In this document: positions 53,388-64,000 of the stretch, piece by piece
Position numbering within the stretch: the first letter of the stretch is position 1
Layout of the letters: every line of letters starts with the position of its first letter
From: Streptomyces sp. NBC_01460
Lineage (GTDB): Bacteria; Actinomycetota; Actinomycetes; Streptomycetales; Streptomycetaceae
Length of the DNA stretch: 64,000 bases
Direction of reading: 5' to 3'
Assembly: GCF_036227405.1 (NCBI RefSeq)
Contig: NZ_CP109473.1
Location: 6,510,001-6,574,000, forward strand
Translations under genes and position numbers: made by a program
Notes under the pieces: generated by a model
Seen by the model: only the letters and a program-made list of their open reading frames with translations
What the model was told of the DNA's origin: nothing
Database searches by the model: none

Positions 53388-53678
53388 GGGATTTGGAGAA
53401 TAGTACGGGGTCGCCCCCCTTCCCGGGCTTGCCGTCTGTAGGCCCGTCCCGGTCCGCCCGCCGTCCGCCGCAGGTTCACTGAGGGGCATCGCGGGACTCG
53501 GACGTATCCCTCCGCCGTCCGGACCGCGCGCCTTCGCGGGACACCGGAGTCCGCGCGCTCCGGCCACCCCGCCCGAACAACTCGCCTCACCCGCACCGAG
53601 CCGCATGCCCCCGCGCCTCGGACGCCCCGTTCGACCCCGGCGTCCGGTCGCACTCCCGTCGCCCCTTGAGGAGATCCC

Positions 53679-55106
53679 GTGCGCGCCGAACCTCTGCCCG
53701 CCGCACCTCCGTCCGCCGCCCCGCCGGACCACGTGTCCGAGGCGCCACCGCTCGGCATCGAGCGGGCCGGTGTCGAACCCGTACCGACGGACCGCCGGCA
53801 CGGCCGGCCACGGTCGCTGTTCACCCTGTGGTTCGGCGCGAACGTGCAGTTCGCGACGCTCAGTGTGGGCGCCCTGTCGACCTCCGTGTTCGGTCTCGAC
53901 CTGCTGCCGGCGGTCCTCGCGATCGCCGTGGGGACCGTGCTCAGCGCGGTGATGGTGGGCCTCTTCTCCACCCGGGGCCCGCTCACCGGCGTACTCCAGC
54001 TCATCCAGACGCGCGGCCCGTTCGGGCGGCTCGGCGCGCTTCCCTCGGCGGCCTTCACCGTCGTCAACGGTGTCGGCTGGTGCGTCGTCGACACACTCCT
54101 CGGCATGTTCATCCTGCGCGATCTGACCGGACTCGGGTTCGCCCCCGCGCTGCTGCTCATGGCGGCGGCCCAACTGACGGTGGCGGTACTCGGTTACCGG
54201 ATGATCCACGCCGTCGAACGCGGTCTCGCCCTCGCGCTGGTCGTCGTCTTCGCGGTGGTGTCGGTCTACGGATTCGGTGAGGCCCACGCGGCCGCGCCCA
54301 CCGACCCCTCGGGCGGTCCGGTCGCCACGTTCCTGCTGGTCGTCGCGGTCACCGCGGCCCGTGGCCTGGGCTGGTCGGCGTACGCCTCCGACTACAGCCG
54401 CTACCTGCCCACCACCGCGCGCCCTCGCCGGGTCTTCCTCGCGGCGGCCGGCGGCAGCACGCTCGCCGGGGTGTGGATCGGCTCGCTGGGCGCGGCGATC
54501 GGCACCGTGGCCGCCGTCGACGACCCGAGTGCCATGGTCAGCGGCCTGCTCCCGCACGTCCTCGGGGTGGTCGTCCTGAGCGCCCTGCTCCTCTCGACCC
54601 TGGCGTCCACGGTCATCGACCTGTACTCCGGCGCGATGGCGGCGCTCGCCGCCGGATTCGCCATCCCCCGCTGGGTGTCGGTCCTGGTGGTCGGCGGCCT
54701 GGGCACCGTCCTCTCCTGGTACGCCGGGCACGGCGACTTCGCGTCGCAGTTGCAGGACTTCCTGCTCATGACCGGCTACTGGCTGGCCCCCTGGGGCGCG
54801 GTCCTCGTCACGGCGTACTGGTGGCGGGAGCGGGGCCTGCACGACACGGCCCGGCTCTACGACGCCCGGCACCGCTTCGGCTGGGGGCTGCCGGCGGTGC
54901 TGATCGCCCTGGTCGCCGAGATCCCCTTCATGAACCAGTCCCTCTACACCGGCGCGGTGGCCGCCGCCCATCCGGCGGCGGGGCCGTTCGGACTGCTCGT
55001 GGGATTCGCCGTGTCGGCCGCGGCGTACGCCGCGTTGACCGCGTGGCGTCCCGTCCCGCCGGCCGGGCTCCCCGCACCCGGCGCGCCTCCCGCGCAGAAG
55101 GGCTGA
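53679..55106 (+). CDS. NCS1-family nucleobase:cation symporter
   Basis: 475 residues, about 12 helices, with the NCS1 pattern SLFTLWFGANVQFATLSVGA in helix 1, GPFGRLGALPSAAFTVVNGV and SAYASDYSRYLP in the middle. NCS1 carriers import cytosine, purines, allantoin or similar. GTG start with GAGGAG at the right distance. First gene of a three-gene operon with a deaminase and an amidohydrolase. Confidence 0.88.
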   Translation: MRAEPLPAAPPSAAPPDHVSEAPPLGIERAGVEPVPTDRRHGRPRSLFTLWFGANVQFATLSVGALSTSVFGLDLLPAVLAIAVGTVLSAVMVGLFSTRGPLTGVLQLIQTRGPFGRLGALPSAAFTVVNGVGWCVVDTLLGMFILRDLTGLGFAPALLLMAAAQLTVAVLGYRMIHAVERGLALALVVVFAVVSVYGFGEAHAAAPTDPSGGPVATFLLVVAVTAARGLGWSAYASDYSRYLPTTARPRRVFLAAAGGSTLAGVWIGSLGAAIGTVAAVDDPSAMVSGLLPHVLGVVVLSALLLSTLASTVIDLYSGAMAALAAGFAIPRWVSVLVVGGLGTVLSWYAGHGDFASQLQDFLLMTGYWLAPWGAVLVTAYWWRERGLHDTARLYDARHRFGWGLPAVLIALVAEIPFMNQSLYTGAVAAAHPAAGPFGLLVGFAVSAAAYAALTAWRPVPPAGLPAPGAPPAQKG

Positions 55107-55215
55107 GGTCCGCCGCGCACCCGCACCACCGTTCGCCCTCCATCCCCGTACGGCGCCACATGGGCCGTACTGCCGTACCGCTCACTCCCGCACCCGCACG
55201 AATCAAGGAGATCCC

Positions 55216-55722
55216 GTGACCGCCGCAGCACCCACCCCCCTCACCTCCGACGAGGAGACGTTCCTGACCGCCGCCATCGACCTGGCCGCCCGGTCCCGGA
55301 AGGACGGCAACCACCCCTTCGGCTCGCTGCTGGTCCTGGACGGGGCCGTCGTCCTGGAAGCCGGCAACACCGTGACCACCGGGCGGGACGCCACCGGTCA
55401 CGCGGAGACCAACCTGGTCCGGCTGGCCACCGCCGCCTACGACCGTGCCGAACTGGCCCGCGCCACGCTGTACACCAGCACCGAGCCCTGCGCGATGTGC
55501 TCGGGGGCCGTCTACTGGAGCGGTATCGGACGGGTCGTCTACGCCCTCGGCGAGGACGAGCTCCTCGCCCTGACCGGCGCCGACGTCGAGAACCCGACCA
55601 TGGCCCTGCCCTGCCGCACCGTCTTCGCGGCGGGCCAGCGGGTCGTGCAGGTCTCGGGCCCGCACCTCCACGACCGGGCCGCGGCCGTCCACGCCGGTTT
55701 CTGGACGGGGGCCGGCGCATGA
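55216..55722 (+). CDS. cytidine/guanine deaminase-fold nucleoside deaminase
   Basis: 168 residues with the zinc site HAE (ATGHAETNLVRLA) and PCAMC (STEPCAMCSGAVYWSGI). This layout is shared by TadA, guanine deaminase and related enzymes; here the partner permease and amidohydrolase favour a free base or heterocycle as substrate. GTG start 109 bases after the permease with AAGGAG close by. Its stop overlaps the next ATG (ATGA). Confidence 0.9.
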   Translation: MTAAAPTPLTSDEETFLTAAIDLAARSRKDGNHPFGSLLVLDGAVVLEAGNTVTTGRDATGHAETNLVRLATAAYDRAELARATLYTSTEPCAMCSGAVYWSGIGRVVYALGEDELLALTGADVENPTMALPCRTVFAAGQRVVQVSGPHLHDRAAAVHAGFWTGAGA

Positions 55723-57062
55723 CCGCCCGTCACCCTCGTACCCTGATCCGCAACGGCATCGTCCTGCCCTGCGAGGGCGGGAAAGCGGTCCACGACCCCG
55801 GCTCCGTCCTGATCGAGAACGGCAGGATCACCGCCGTCGGTACGGTTGCGGAACTTGACGCGGCTGCCGCCCACTCCGTCGTCGTGGACGCCACCGGCCA
55901 CGCGGTCATACCAGGGCTGCACAACACCCACCTGCACTCCGGGCTGCTGCGGGGCACCGCCGAGTCCAAGTCGCTGTGGGACTGGCTGCGCGACTACGTC
56001 GACCCCGCTCACAAGGCGCTCACCCCGGAGATCGCCGAGGCCGCGTCCCTGCTCTGCTACACCGAGTCGCTGCGCGCGGGGACGATCTCGGTCATGGACA
56101 TGTGGCGCCACATGGAGGGCTCGGCGCACGCCGCCGAACAGGTCGGCATCCGCGCCACCCTCGTCCCGTACGTGGCCGACCTGCCCGGTTACGACTACTT
56201 CGAGACCCTCGACACCAACCGGCGGCTCCTGGAGGAGTACCGCACCCACGCGGCGGGCCGGGTCCGGTCCTGGGTGGGGCTGGAGCACCTCTTCTACTGC
56301 TCCGAGGAGGCATTCAAGGCGGCGGCGGCACTGGCGGACGAATTCGACACCGGCCTGCACACCCACTCGTCGGAGACGACCTGGGAGGTGGAGGAGTCGC
56401 TGCGCCTGACCGGCCGTCGGCCCATCGAGGAGTTCCACCACCGGGGCATCCTCGGCCCCCGCACGGTCGTGGCGCACTGCGTCTGGCTCGACGACCACGA
56501 ACTCGACCTCCTGGCCGGCACCGGCACGGCCGTCGCACACTGCCCCTGCTCCAACATGAAGCTCTCCTCCGGGCCGGCGCGCATCGTCGACATGCGGAAC
56601 AGAGGCATCACGGTCGGCCTCGGCAGCGACGGCGAGAAGGAGAACAACAACCTGGACCTGCTGGAGGAGATGAAGTTCGCATCCCTCCTGCAGAAGTTGA
56701 CGACGCTGGACCCGACGACCGGCGACCCGTGGGACATCCTTGCCATGGCCACCCTGGACGGAGCCCGCGCCCTCGGCCTGGACGGGGAGACCGGTTCGCT
56801 GGAACCGGGGAAGAAGGCCGACGTCGTCACCGTCGACCTGCGCGGTCTGCACACCACCCCCCTGCTGCACGGAGCCGATTTCAACGCCGTCGCCCATCTG
56901 GTCTTCTCGGCCGGGGCCGCCGACGTCTCCGACGTCTGGGTGGACGGCCACCGGCTGGTGGAGGGCGGCCAGGTCCGCAGCGTCGACCTCGGGACGGTCC
57001 GCGAGCGGGCCCAGGGTGCTGCGGAGGACCTCTTCCGCAGGAGGGCCGCCCTCCCGCGGTGA
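55719..57062 (+). CDS. amidohydrolase of the TrzN/guanine-deaminase-like group
   Basis: 447 residues, metal-dependent hydrolase with HNTHLHSG (first two histidines), HTHSSE (third), VAHCVW (fourth) and GSDGEKENNN (aspartate). This subgroup deaminates or dechlorinates heterocycles: guanine, 8-oxoguanine, S-adenosylhomocysteine or s-triazines. Translation is coupled to the deaminase. With the PucR regulator and NCS1 carrier it makes a purine- or pyrimidine-like base catabolic operon; the exact substrate is not clear. Confidence 0.88.
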   Translation: MTARHPRTLIRNGIVLPCEGGKAVHDPGSVLIENGRITAVGTVAELDAAAAHSVVVDATGHAVIPGLHNTHLHSGLLRGTAESKSLWDWLRDYVDPAHKALTPEIAEAASLLCYTESLRAGTISVMDMWRHMEGSAHAAEQVGIRATLVPYVADLPGYDYFETLDTNRRLLEEYRTHAAGRVRSWVGLEHLFYCSEEAFKAAAALADEFDTGLHTHSSETTWEVEESLRLTGRRPIEEFHHRGILGPRTVVAHCVWLDDHELDLLAGTGTAVAHCPCSNMKLSSGPARIVDMRNRGITVGLGSDGEKENNNLDLLEEMKFASLLQKLTTLDPTTGDPWDILAMATLDGARALGLDGETGSLEPGKKADVVTVDLRGLHTTPLLHGADFNAVAHLVFSAGAADVSDVWVDGHRLVEGGQVRSVDLGTVRERAQGAAEDLFRRRAALPR

Positions 57063-57065
57063 CGG

Positions 57066-57083
57066 CCCGGCCCATGGGCCGGG
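57066..57083. terminator. palindromic hairpin between convergent genes
   Basis: CCCGGCCCATGGGCCGGG is a perfect 18-base palindrome three bases after the amidohydrolase stop and eight before the acetyltransferase stop. Confidence 0.65.
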
Positions 57084-57090
57084 GCTCCGG

Positions 57091-57786
57091 TCAGGCCGAG
57101 ACGTTGTGCCCGGCCCGGACTTCCCGGTCCAGGTCCGGCCCCCGCAGGGCGTTGGCCAGCGGAGCTGCCACGCGCCACCCCGTCGCCTCGTACAGGGCGC
57201 GGCCCGCCGCCGTCGAGGCCAGCAGGCCCGCCGTGGCGCCCCGGTCGGCGGCCGTGACCGTGAGGGCGCCCATGATCACCCGGCCGAGCCCGCGGCGCCG
57301 GTGGGCGGGGTGGGTCTCCACCTTGTCGACGACGGCGGTGCTGCCGTCGACCGAGATCTGGCCCCGCGCGGCTGTGGTGCCGTCGGGGGTGTGGACCCGG
57401 GCGTGGACCACGCCGGCGCGTGTCCAGGTGCGGAGCCGGTAGCCGCCGGGCAGCGGGGGTGGGGTGCGTGCGGAATCGCGGTGCAGCGCGATGGACATGA
57501 GGAAGCCGGGTGCGCCGGGGAGGTACCAGCCCGGCGCGATCCACGAGGCGAGCGACTCCGCCGGGACGAACGCCTTCAGCCAGACGCCGGGGCCGGTGGT
57601 GCTCCCGGTGAGCTCCCGTACGGTCGCCTCGTCGGCGGAGGGCAGGACGTGGCTCACGGGGTGGCCGGGGAGCCCGATCGTCACCGTGAAGCCCCAGGGC
57701 TCCGGGCTCGGTTCGCCGGCGCCGCGCGAGAGGGCCCAGCCGTGGACCCACGCCCGTACGGCCTCGGAGGTGGTGGTGAATAACAT
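57091..57786 (-). CDS. GNAT-family N-acetyltransferase
   Basis: 231 residues. The acetyl-CoA-binding motif V-x-T-x-P-x-x-R-R-x-G-x-G is present as VETHPAHRRRGLGRVIMGAL, preceded by beta strands (GQISVDGSTAVVDKV) and followed by AGLLASTAAGRALYEATGW. The N-terminal 100 residues are an additional domain. The ATG at 57786 with AGAAGG upstream is preferred to the longer frame start at 57858. Substrate unknown. Confidence 0.87.
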   Translation of the reverse strand: MLFTTTSEAVRAWVHGWALSRGAGEPSPEPWGFTVTIGLPGHPVSHVLPSADEATVRELTGSTTGPGVWLKAFVPAESLASWIAPGWYLPGAPGFLMSIALHRDSARTPPPLPGGYRLRTWTRAGVVHARVHTPDGTTAARGQISVDGSTAVVDKVETHPAHRRRGLGRVIMGALTVTAADRGATAGLLASTAAGRALYEATGWRVAAPLANALRGPDLDREVRAGHNVSA

Positions 57787-58029
57787 GCGCGCCTTCTCTG
57801 GGCGGGGGTGGTCGTCGGTGTGCGGCTGCCTCGCCGGGCGCCCGGGGGTGCTGCGCACGGTGATCGCTCGTCACGCTCGGGTGTGACCGGTCAGCCCGCA
57901 CCGCCGAGGACGCGGCCCGTCGGATTCGGACGGAACCCGTCCGGCCCCTGGTCGTGGCCGCGCGTCATCGCGGAGTGGCGCCGGACACGGGCTCCCGGGC
58001 ATGACCGCGCGGCGGCGATGTACTAGAGT
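57787..58029. other. intergenic leader region before aconitase
   Basis: No gene is seen from 57787 to the aconitase start at 58191 apart from the two operator-like palindromes annotated separately. Confidence 0.5.
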
Positions 58030-58047
58030 TATCTCGACATCGAGATA
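58030..58047. promoter_or_regulatory. TATCTCGA-CA-TCGAGATA palindrome upstream of aconitase
   Basis: Perfect 8-base arms with a CA centre, 144 bases before the start codon. Its inner 16 bases fit ATCTC-N6-GAGAT, like the site before HTH-murA. Confidence 0.7.
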
Positions 58048-58079
58048 TCTGCCGAGGCGCACCGCAGCCGCCGCTCAGT

Positions 58080-58101
58080 AAGGGTTACCTAACTAACCCT
58101 T
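58080..58101. promoter_or_regulatory. inverted repeat with iron-box-like sequence upstream of aconitase
   Basis: AAGGGTTA-CCTAAC-TAACCCTT, perfect 8-base arms. The neighbouring CCTAACTAACCC and TTACCTTA resemble DmdR/IdeR iron boxes (TTAGGTTAGSCTAACCTAA), which would suit an iron-sulphur enzyme; a TetR-type AcnR site is the alternative. Confidence 0.55.
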
Positions 58102-58163
58102 ACCTTAGCGGATCGTGGGGGCCGCAGGCGGCGCCGGCCGCACATGAGGCGCGGCGCGGTTGA

Positions 58164-60905
<2,742 letters not shown>

Positions 60906-60925
60906 GGGCACCGCGAAGTGAGCGA

Positions 60926-60950
60926 GGGCCGCACCCCTGGGGTGCGGCCC
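60926..60950 (+). terminator. intrinsic terminator after aconitase
   Basis: GGGCCGCACCCC and GGGGTGCGGCCC, perfect 12-base arms around one T, ending in CCCTTCGCC, 20 bases after the stop. Confidence 0.85.
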
Positions 60951-60974
60951 TTCGCCGTTAGGCTCGACGGTCTG

Positions 60975-62204
60975 ATGAAGAACAACCTCGCCTCGCCGGC
61001 GGCCAAGGCCGGACACGAGTCCGTGCGGCGTCACAACCTCAGCCTGGTCCTGCGGACCGTCCGTGACGAGGGAGAGGTCACCCGGGCCCGGGTCGCGAGC
61101 CTCGTGGGGCTCACCAGGGCCGCCGTCTCCTCCCTCGTCGAGGAGCTGCTCGCGCTGGACTGCCTCAGCGAGTCGGGCAAGACCTCCAGTGGATCGGCCG
61201 GGCGCCCCGGCACCGTGCTGAAGCTGTCCCGGACGGGCCCGGCCGGGCTCGGGGTGGAGATCAACATCGATTACGTGTCGGTGTGCGCCGTCGACCTCAC
61301 CGGCACCGACCGGGTCCGGGTCACCGAGCACACCGACCACCGGAACGTCCCGCCCGCCGAGGTGCTGGCCCACGCGGCACGCCTCACCAACCGCGTGATC
61401 TCCTCCACCCGGGAACAGGAACTGCGCGTGGTCGGCGTCGAGCTGGCGCTGCCCGGCCTCGTCTCGGGCGGCGTCGTCCGGCAGGCCCCCAACCTCGGCT
61501 GGAGCAGGGTCGCGGCCGAGGGCATCTTCGGGCAGGCGCTCAGCACGCTGCGCCCGGCCGGCCGGGCCCTGGCCGTCGGCTCCGACAACGAGGCCAACCT
61601 GGCGGCCCTGGCCGAGCTGTGGTTCGGCGGACTCGGCGGGGTGCGCACCTTCCTCTATCTCACGGGTGAGATCGGCGTCGGCGGCGCCCTCGTGGTGAAC
61701 GGTGAGATGCTGCGCGGCGCCCACGGGTTCGCCGGCGAGATCGGCCACGTCGTCGTCGATCCGCAGGGCCCGCTCTGCCGGTGCGGCGCGCACGGCTGCC
61801 TGGAGCAGTACGCGGGGCGGGCGGCCCTGCTGCGGGCCGCCGGGATCGACCCCGAGACGGGCGTGCGGGGGATCGCCGAGCTGGAACAGCGGGCCGCGGC
61901 CGGCCAGGAGCGGGCCGTGTCGGCGCTGCGCGAGGCGGGGGACCGAATGGGTGTGGTGCTGGCCGGCGCGGTGAACCTCTTCGACCCGGAGGCGGTCGTC
62001 CTCGGCGGGATCTACCGCAACCTGATGCCCTGGCTGGAACAGTCCGCGGACGCCCAGCTCACCGCCCGGGTGGTCTCCGGCCGCTGGCACGAGAACGGGA
62101 GCCGGCTGCGGGCGTCCTCCGTCTCCGGCGACGCGGCGCGGGGCGCGGCGGCCCGGGTGGTGCACGAGGTGCTGGAGAACCCGGCGGCGTACGCGGTGCG
62201 GTGA
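60975..62204 (+). CDS. ROK-family transcriptional regulator
   Basis: 409 residues. N-terminal winged helix (EVTRARVASLVGLTRAAVSS, LVEELLALDCLSESG) and a ROK domain: SDNEANLAALAELWFGG, GFAGEIGHVVVDPQG and the zinc motif CRCGAHGCLE. The ATG at 60975 is used; the frame is open to 60918, but that part overlaps the aconitase terminator. It lies alone between the terminator and a convergent hydrolase gene, so its target is not evident. Confidence 0.88.
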   Translation: MKNNLASPAAKAGHESVRRHNLSLVLRTVRDEGEVTRARVASLVGLTRAAVSSLVEELLALDCLSESGKTSSGSAGRPGTVLKLSRTGPAGLGVEINIDYVSVCAVDLTGTDRVRVTEHTDHRNVPPAEVLAHAARLTNRVISSTREQELRVVGVELALPGLVSGGVVRQAPNLGWSRVAAEGIFGQALSTLRPAGRALAVGSDNEANLAALAELWFGGLGGVRTFLYLTGEIGVGGALVVNGEMLRGAHGFAGEIGHVVVDPQGPLCRCGAHGCLEQYAGRAALLRAAGIDPETGVRGIAELEQRAAAGQERAVSALREAGDRMGVVLAGAVNLFDPEAVVLGGIYRNLMPWLEQSADAQLTARVVSGRWHENGSRLRASSVSGDAARGAAARVVHEVLENPAAYAVR

Positions 62205-62215
62205 CGGTGGACGCC

Positions 62216-62247
62216 GTCGTGAGGCCCGCCCGTCGTGAGGCCCGCCC
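62216..62247. repeat. two tandem copies of a 16-base sequence
   Basis: GTCGTGAGGCCCGCCC twice in a row, between two convergent genes. Confidence 0.8.
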
Positions 62248-62253
62248 GGTGTT

Positions 62254-63111
62254 CTACCGCAGCCCCTGCCGGTCCGCCCAGGCGGAGATGGCCGCCGCGA
62301 TCTCGGCGGGGCGGTCCTCCGGCGCGTGATGGCCGGCGGGCCCGCAGTGGACCGTTTCGAGCGAGGCCATGTGAGAGGCGCACCACTGTGCCGTCTCCGG
62401 GCCGATCAGGAGGGTCGCTGACCCGTCGAACGTCATGAGCAGCTTGGGGACGTCCTCGCTCTTCGCGAGCCAGGCGTCGTACGCGTCGATACGGGCGACC
62501 AGTTCCGCGGGGTCGCCGCCGAGCGGCATCTGGCGGGCCCACGCGAGCAGGGGCCGGCGGCTCTCGCGGGTCGGGTACGGGGCCAGGTAGGCGGCCAGGT
62601 CGGCCTCGCCCACCGGTGTGAGGACCCCGCCGGTGAAGGCCTGGCGGACGAGCAGGTCCTGGTCCAGGACCAGTTCCTCGCCCCTGCCCGGTGTGCGGAG
62701 GGTCTCGGAGCGCTTGCGCGCCTGCGGGGAGAGCTCCTCCCAGGCCATGGGCTTGACGATGCTCTCCAGGAAGGCGACGCCGAGCACCCTGTCCGGGTGC
62801 CGGGCCGCCCAGTCGAAGGCGAGGGCGCCGCCCCAGTCGTGCCCGACCAGCACCACCCGGTCGAGCCGGAGGGCGTCGAACCAGGCGTCGAGATAGCGGG
62901 CGTGGTCGTCGAAGCGGTAGGCGATGTCCGGCTTGCCGGAGCGGCCCATCCCGATGAGGTCCGGCGTCAGGAGACGGCCGGGGCCGATGCCGGGCAGCAC
63001 GTTCCTCCACACGTGGGAGGAGCCCGGGTTCCCGTGGAGGAGGACGAAGGCCGTCCCGCTCCCCGTCTCCTCGTGGTGCAGGGTCGAGTCCAGTACGCGT
63101 AATGCGGGCAT
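62254..63111 (-). CDS. haloalkane-dehalogenase-like alpha/beta hydrolase
   Basis: 285 residues. HGNPGSSHVWRNVLP carries the oxyanion/halide-binding asparagine, VGHDWGGALAFDWA the nucleophile aspartate (Asp92) and adjacent halide-binding tryptophan, FLESIVKPM the area of the catalytic acid in subfamily II enzymes, and AGHHAPEDRP the histidine. All features of a haloalkane dehalogenase (DhaA/LinB group) are present, so carbon-halogen hydrolysis is likely, though relatives include luciferase-like enzymes. ATG at 63111. It lies 17 bases downstream of a MarR gene and probably shares its transcript. Confidence 0.85.
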   Translation of the reverse strand: MPALRVLDSTLHHEETGSGTAFVLLHGNPGSSHVWRNVLPGIGPGRLLTPDLIGMGRSGKPDIAYRFDDHARYLDAWFDALRLDRVVLVGHDWGGALAFDWAARHPDRVLGVAFLESIVKPMAWEELSPQARKRSETLRTPGRGEELVLDQDLLVRQAFTGGVLTPVGEADLAAYLAPYPTRESRRPLLAWARQMPLGGDPAELVARIDAYDAWLAKSEDVPKLLMTFDGSATLLIGPETAQWCASHMASLETVHCGPAGHHAPEDRPAEIAAAISAWADRQGLR

Positions 63112-63128
63112 GCCGGGCGGTCCTTCCG

Positions 63129-63590
63129 TCAGGGCGAGGGTTCGAGGGGGGCGTTCAGGAGGGCTGTGAGGTCGCGGACCAGGTCGGCGGTGCGCTGATC
63201 GTCCATGCCGCCCAGCGGGGCGAGGAGCCGGCCGTGCAACGCCTCGACGCGGAGGATGGCCGGACGGACCGCCTCGCGTCCGTCGCCGGTGAGCTCCAGC
63301 CGCACGACGCGGGTGTCCTCGGCGTCGCGCGTCCGCCGGAGGAACCCGGCCGCCTCCAGCGAGCGGGCCAGCTTGGAGACGTACAGCGCCTCCAGGCCCG
63401 TGTGGTCGGCGAGTTCGCGCTGGCTCGGCCGCAGGCCGGAGCGCTCCATGCCGAAGAGGGAGGAGAGGGCGACGTACTGCGCGTGCGTCAGGTGCAGCGG
63501 CGCCAGGGCCTGGTCCACGGCGACACGCCACTTGTTCGACAGACGCCAGACCAGATAGCCGGGCGTCACCCACTGCGGAACGTCACTCAT
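63129..63590 (-). CDS. MarR-family transcriptional regulator
   Basis: 153 residues with a winged helix-turn-helix: THAQYVALSSLFGME, SQRELADHTGLEALYVSKLA, RSLEAAGFLRRTRDAEDTRV (wing) and a C-terminal dimer helix. First gene of a two-gene unit with the dehalogenase-like hydrolase. It probably represses itself and the hydrolase through the palindrome just upstream. Confidence 0.9.
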   Translation of the reverse strand: MSDVPQWVTPGYLVWRLSNKWRVAVDQALAPLHLTHAQYVALSSLFGMERSGLRPSQRELADHTGLEALYVSKLARSLEAAGFLRRTRDAEDTRVVRLELTGDGREAVRPAILRVEALHGRLLAPLGGMDDQRTADLVRDLTALLNAPLEPSP

Positions 63591-63603
63591 GAAAAATAAT
63601 GTA

Positions 63604-63622
63604 CATGGATACTGTGTCCATG
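63604..63622. promoter_or_regulatory. inverted repeat before the MarR gene
   Basis: CATGGA-TACTGTG-TCCATG in an AT-rich leader (AAAAATAATGTA at 63593), 14 bases from the MarR start; a plausible autoregulatory operator. Confidence 0.6.
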
Positions 63623-63730
63623 GCTACTAAAACCGGAGACCGCTCCGGGGCGGACGGAACGCGTGCGGCCCGGGGGCGTACGCGCGCGGGACGGAACGCG
63701 TACGCCCCCGGGCCGGGGGAATCGGGTGGA

Positions 63731-64000
63731 TCAGGCCCGGTGGGCGGCGATCAGCTGCTGATACCAGCGGTAGCTGTCCTTCGGGGTGCGCTCCAGGGTG
63801 TCGTAGTCGACGCGGATGATGCCGAACCGCTTCGCATAGCCCAGGGCCCACTCGAAGTTGTCCAGCAGCGACCAGACGTAGTAGCCGCGCACGTCGACAC
63901 CGGCGTCCATGGCCGCGCGCAGCGCCGTCAGGTGGGTGCGCAGGTACTCCACCCGGTCCGCGTCGTGGATGGTGCCGTCCGCCTCGACGCTGTCGAACTC
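63731..64000 (-). CDS. GH1 beta-glucosidase, C-terminal part (runs off the window)
   Basis: 90 residues of a family 1 glycosidase: the strand GYYVWSLLDNFEWALGYAKR with the sugar-binding WSLLDNFEW, then FGIIRVDYDTLERTPKDSY and RWYQQLIAAHR at the C terminus. The coding sequence continues beyond 64000. The 63623-63730 stretch holds GC-rich inverted sequence (GGAACGCGT, GCGTACGCCC) that may be its terminator. Confidence 0.93.
   Translation of the reverse strand, partial: EFDSVEADGTIHDADRVEYLRTHLTALRAAMDAGVDVRGYYVWSLLDNFEWALGYAKRFGIIRVDYDTLERTPKDSYRWYQQLIAAHRA

Noticed and set aside
51753..54971. Reading the PucR frame as one 1072-residue protein
   Set aside because: Upstream of 53291 the frame is antisense to the NCS1 permease and has a Gly/Asp/Arg-rich shadow composition; the PucR family N terminus starts at 53291.

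Overview
The window is about 71-73% GC with strong third-position GC, and its genes (AT-poor GTG-rich starts, an HTH-fused MurA next to the aconitase region, a PucR/NCS1 purine locus, a polycyclic tetramate macrolactam cluster) point to a Streptomyces chromosome. Most of it is accessory DNA inserted between conserved genes.

1-18 kb is a mosaic of small genes and debris. It holds a cupin, a DoxX-like protein, a small calcium-loop repeat protein, broken remains of a class II DAHP synthase, an anthranilate/PABA-synthase-like enzyme and an AraC regulator fused end to end, and a transposase stub. It also holds an MFS exporter with a SnoaL-like partner and an XRE regulator, a secreted M4 metalloprotease divergent from a TrmB/LuxR-type regulator, an IS5-family element carrying a barstar-like gene inside its inverted repeats, and a convergent pair of a helix-turn-helix protein and a PD-(D/E)XK-nuclease-like protein.

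18-34 kb is a polycyclic tetramate macrolactam (PTM) cluster on the minus strand: sterol-desaturase-type hydroxylase, a 3108-residue iterative PKS-NRPS (KS-AT-DH-KR-ACP-C-A-PCP-TE), two phytoene-desaturase-like FAD enzymes, an MDR reductase and, where P450-type tailoring genes are usual, a Rieske oxygenase. The last five genes overlap by 4-14 bases and must be translated as one coupled operon.

36-49 kb is an alpha-1,6-glucan (dextran/isomalto-oligosaccharide) locus: secreted GH49 dextranase with CBM13, a ROK repressor, a GH13 oligo-1,6-glucosidase, a lipoprotein binding protein, two permeases and an MsmK/UgpC-like ATPase. An AA10 lytic polysaccharide monooxygenase and two DoxX-like membrane proteins lie among them.

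A 16-base sequence, TCAGATGTCCCGGAAG, which is the 3' end of the HTH-murA gene (stop at 49645), recurs in the same orientation at 17788 and 35935, each copy with related arm sequences. The PTM block (17788-35950) and the dextran block (35935-49660) are therefore each bounded by direct repeats of a putative att core. A C-terminal tyrosine-recombinase fragment lies near the right end of the first block. I read this as two tandem integrative elements, or their integrase-less descendants, stacked at the 3' end of murA.

49.6-64 kb is more ordinary chromosome: HTH-murA, a DUF4236 protein, a PucR regulator divergent from an NCS1 permease-deaminase-amidohydrolase operon, a GNAT acetyltransferase, aconitase, a ROK regulator, a haloalkane-dehalogenase-like hydrolase with a MarR regulator, and the C-terminal end of a GH1 beta-glucosidase that runs off the right edge. 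The aconitase and murA leaders share an ATCTC-N6-GAGAT palindrome.
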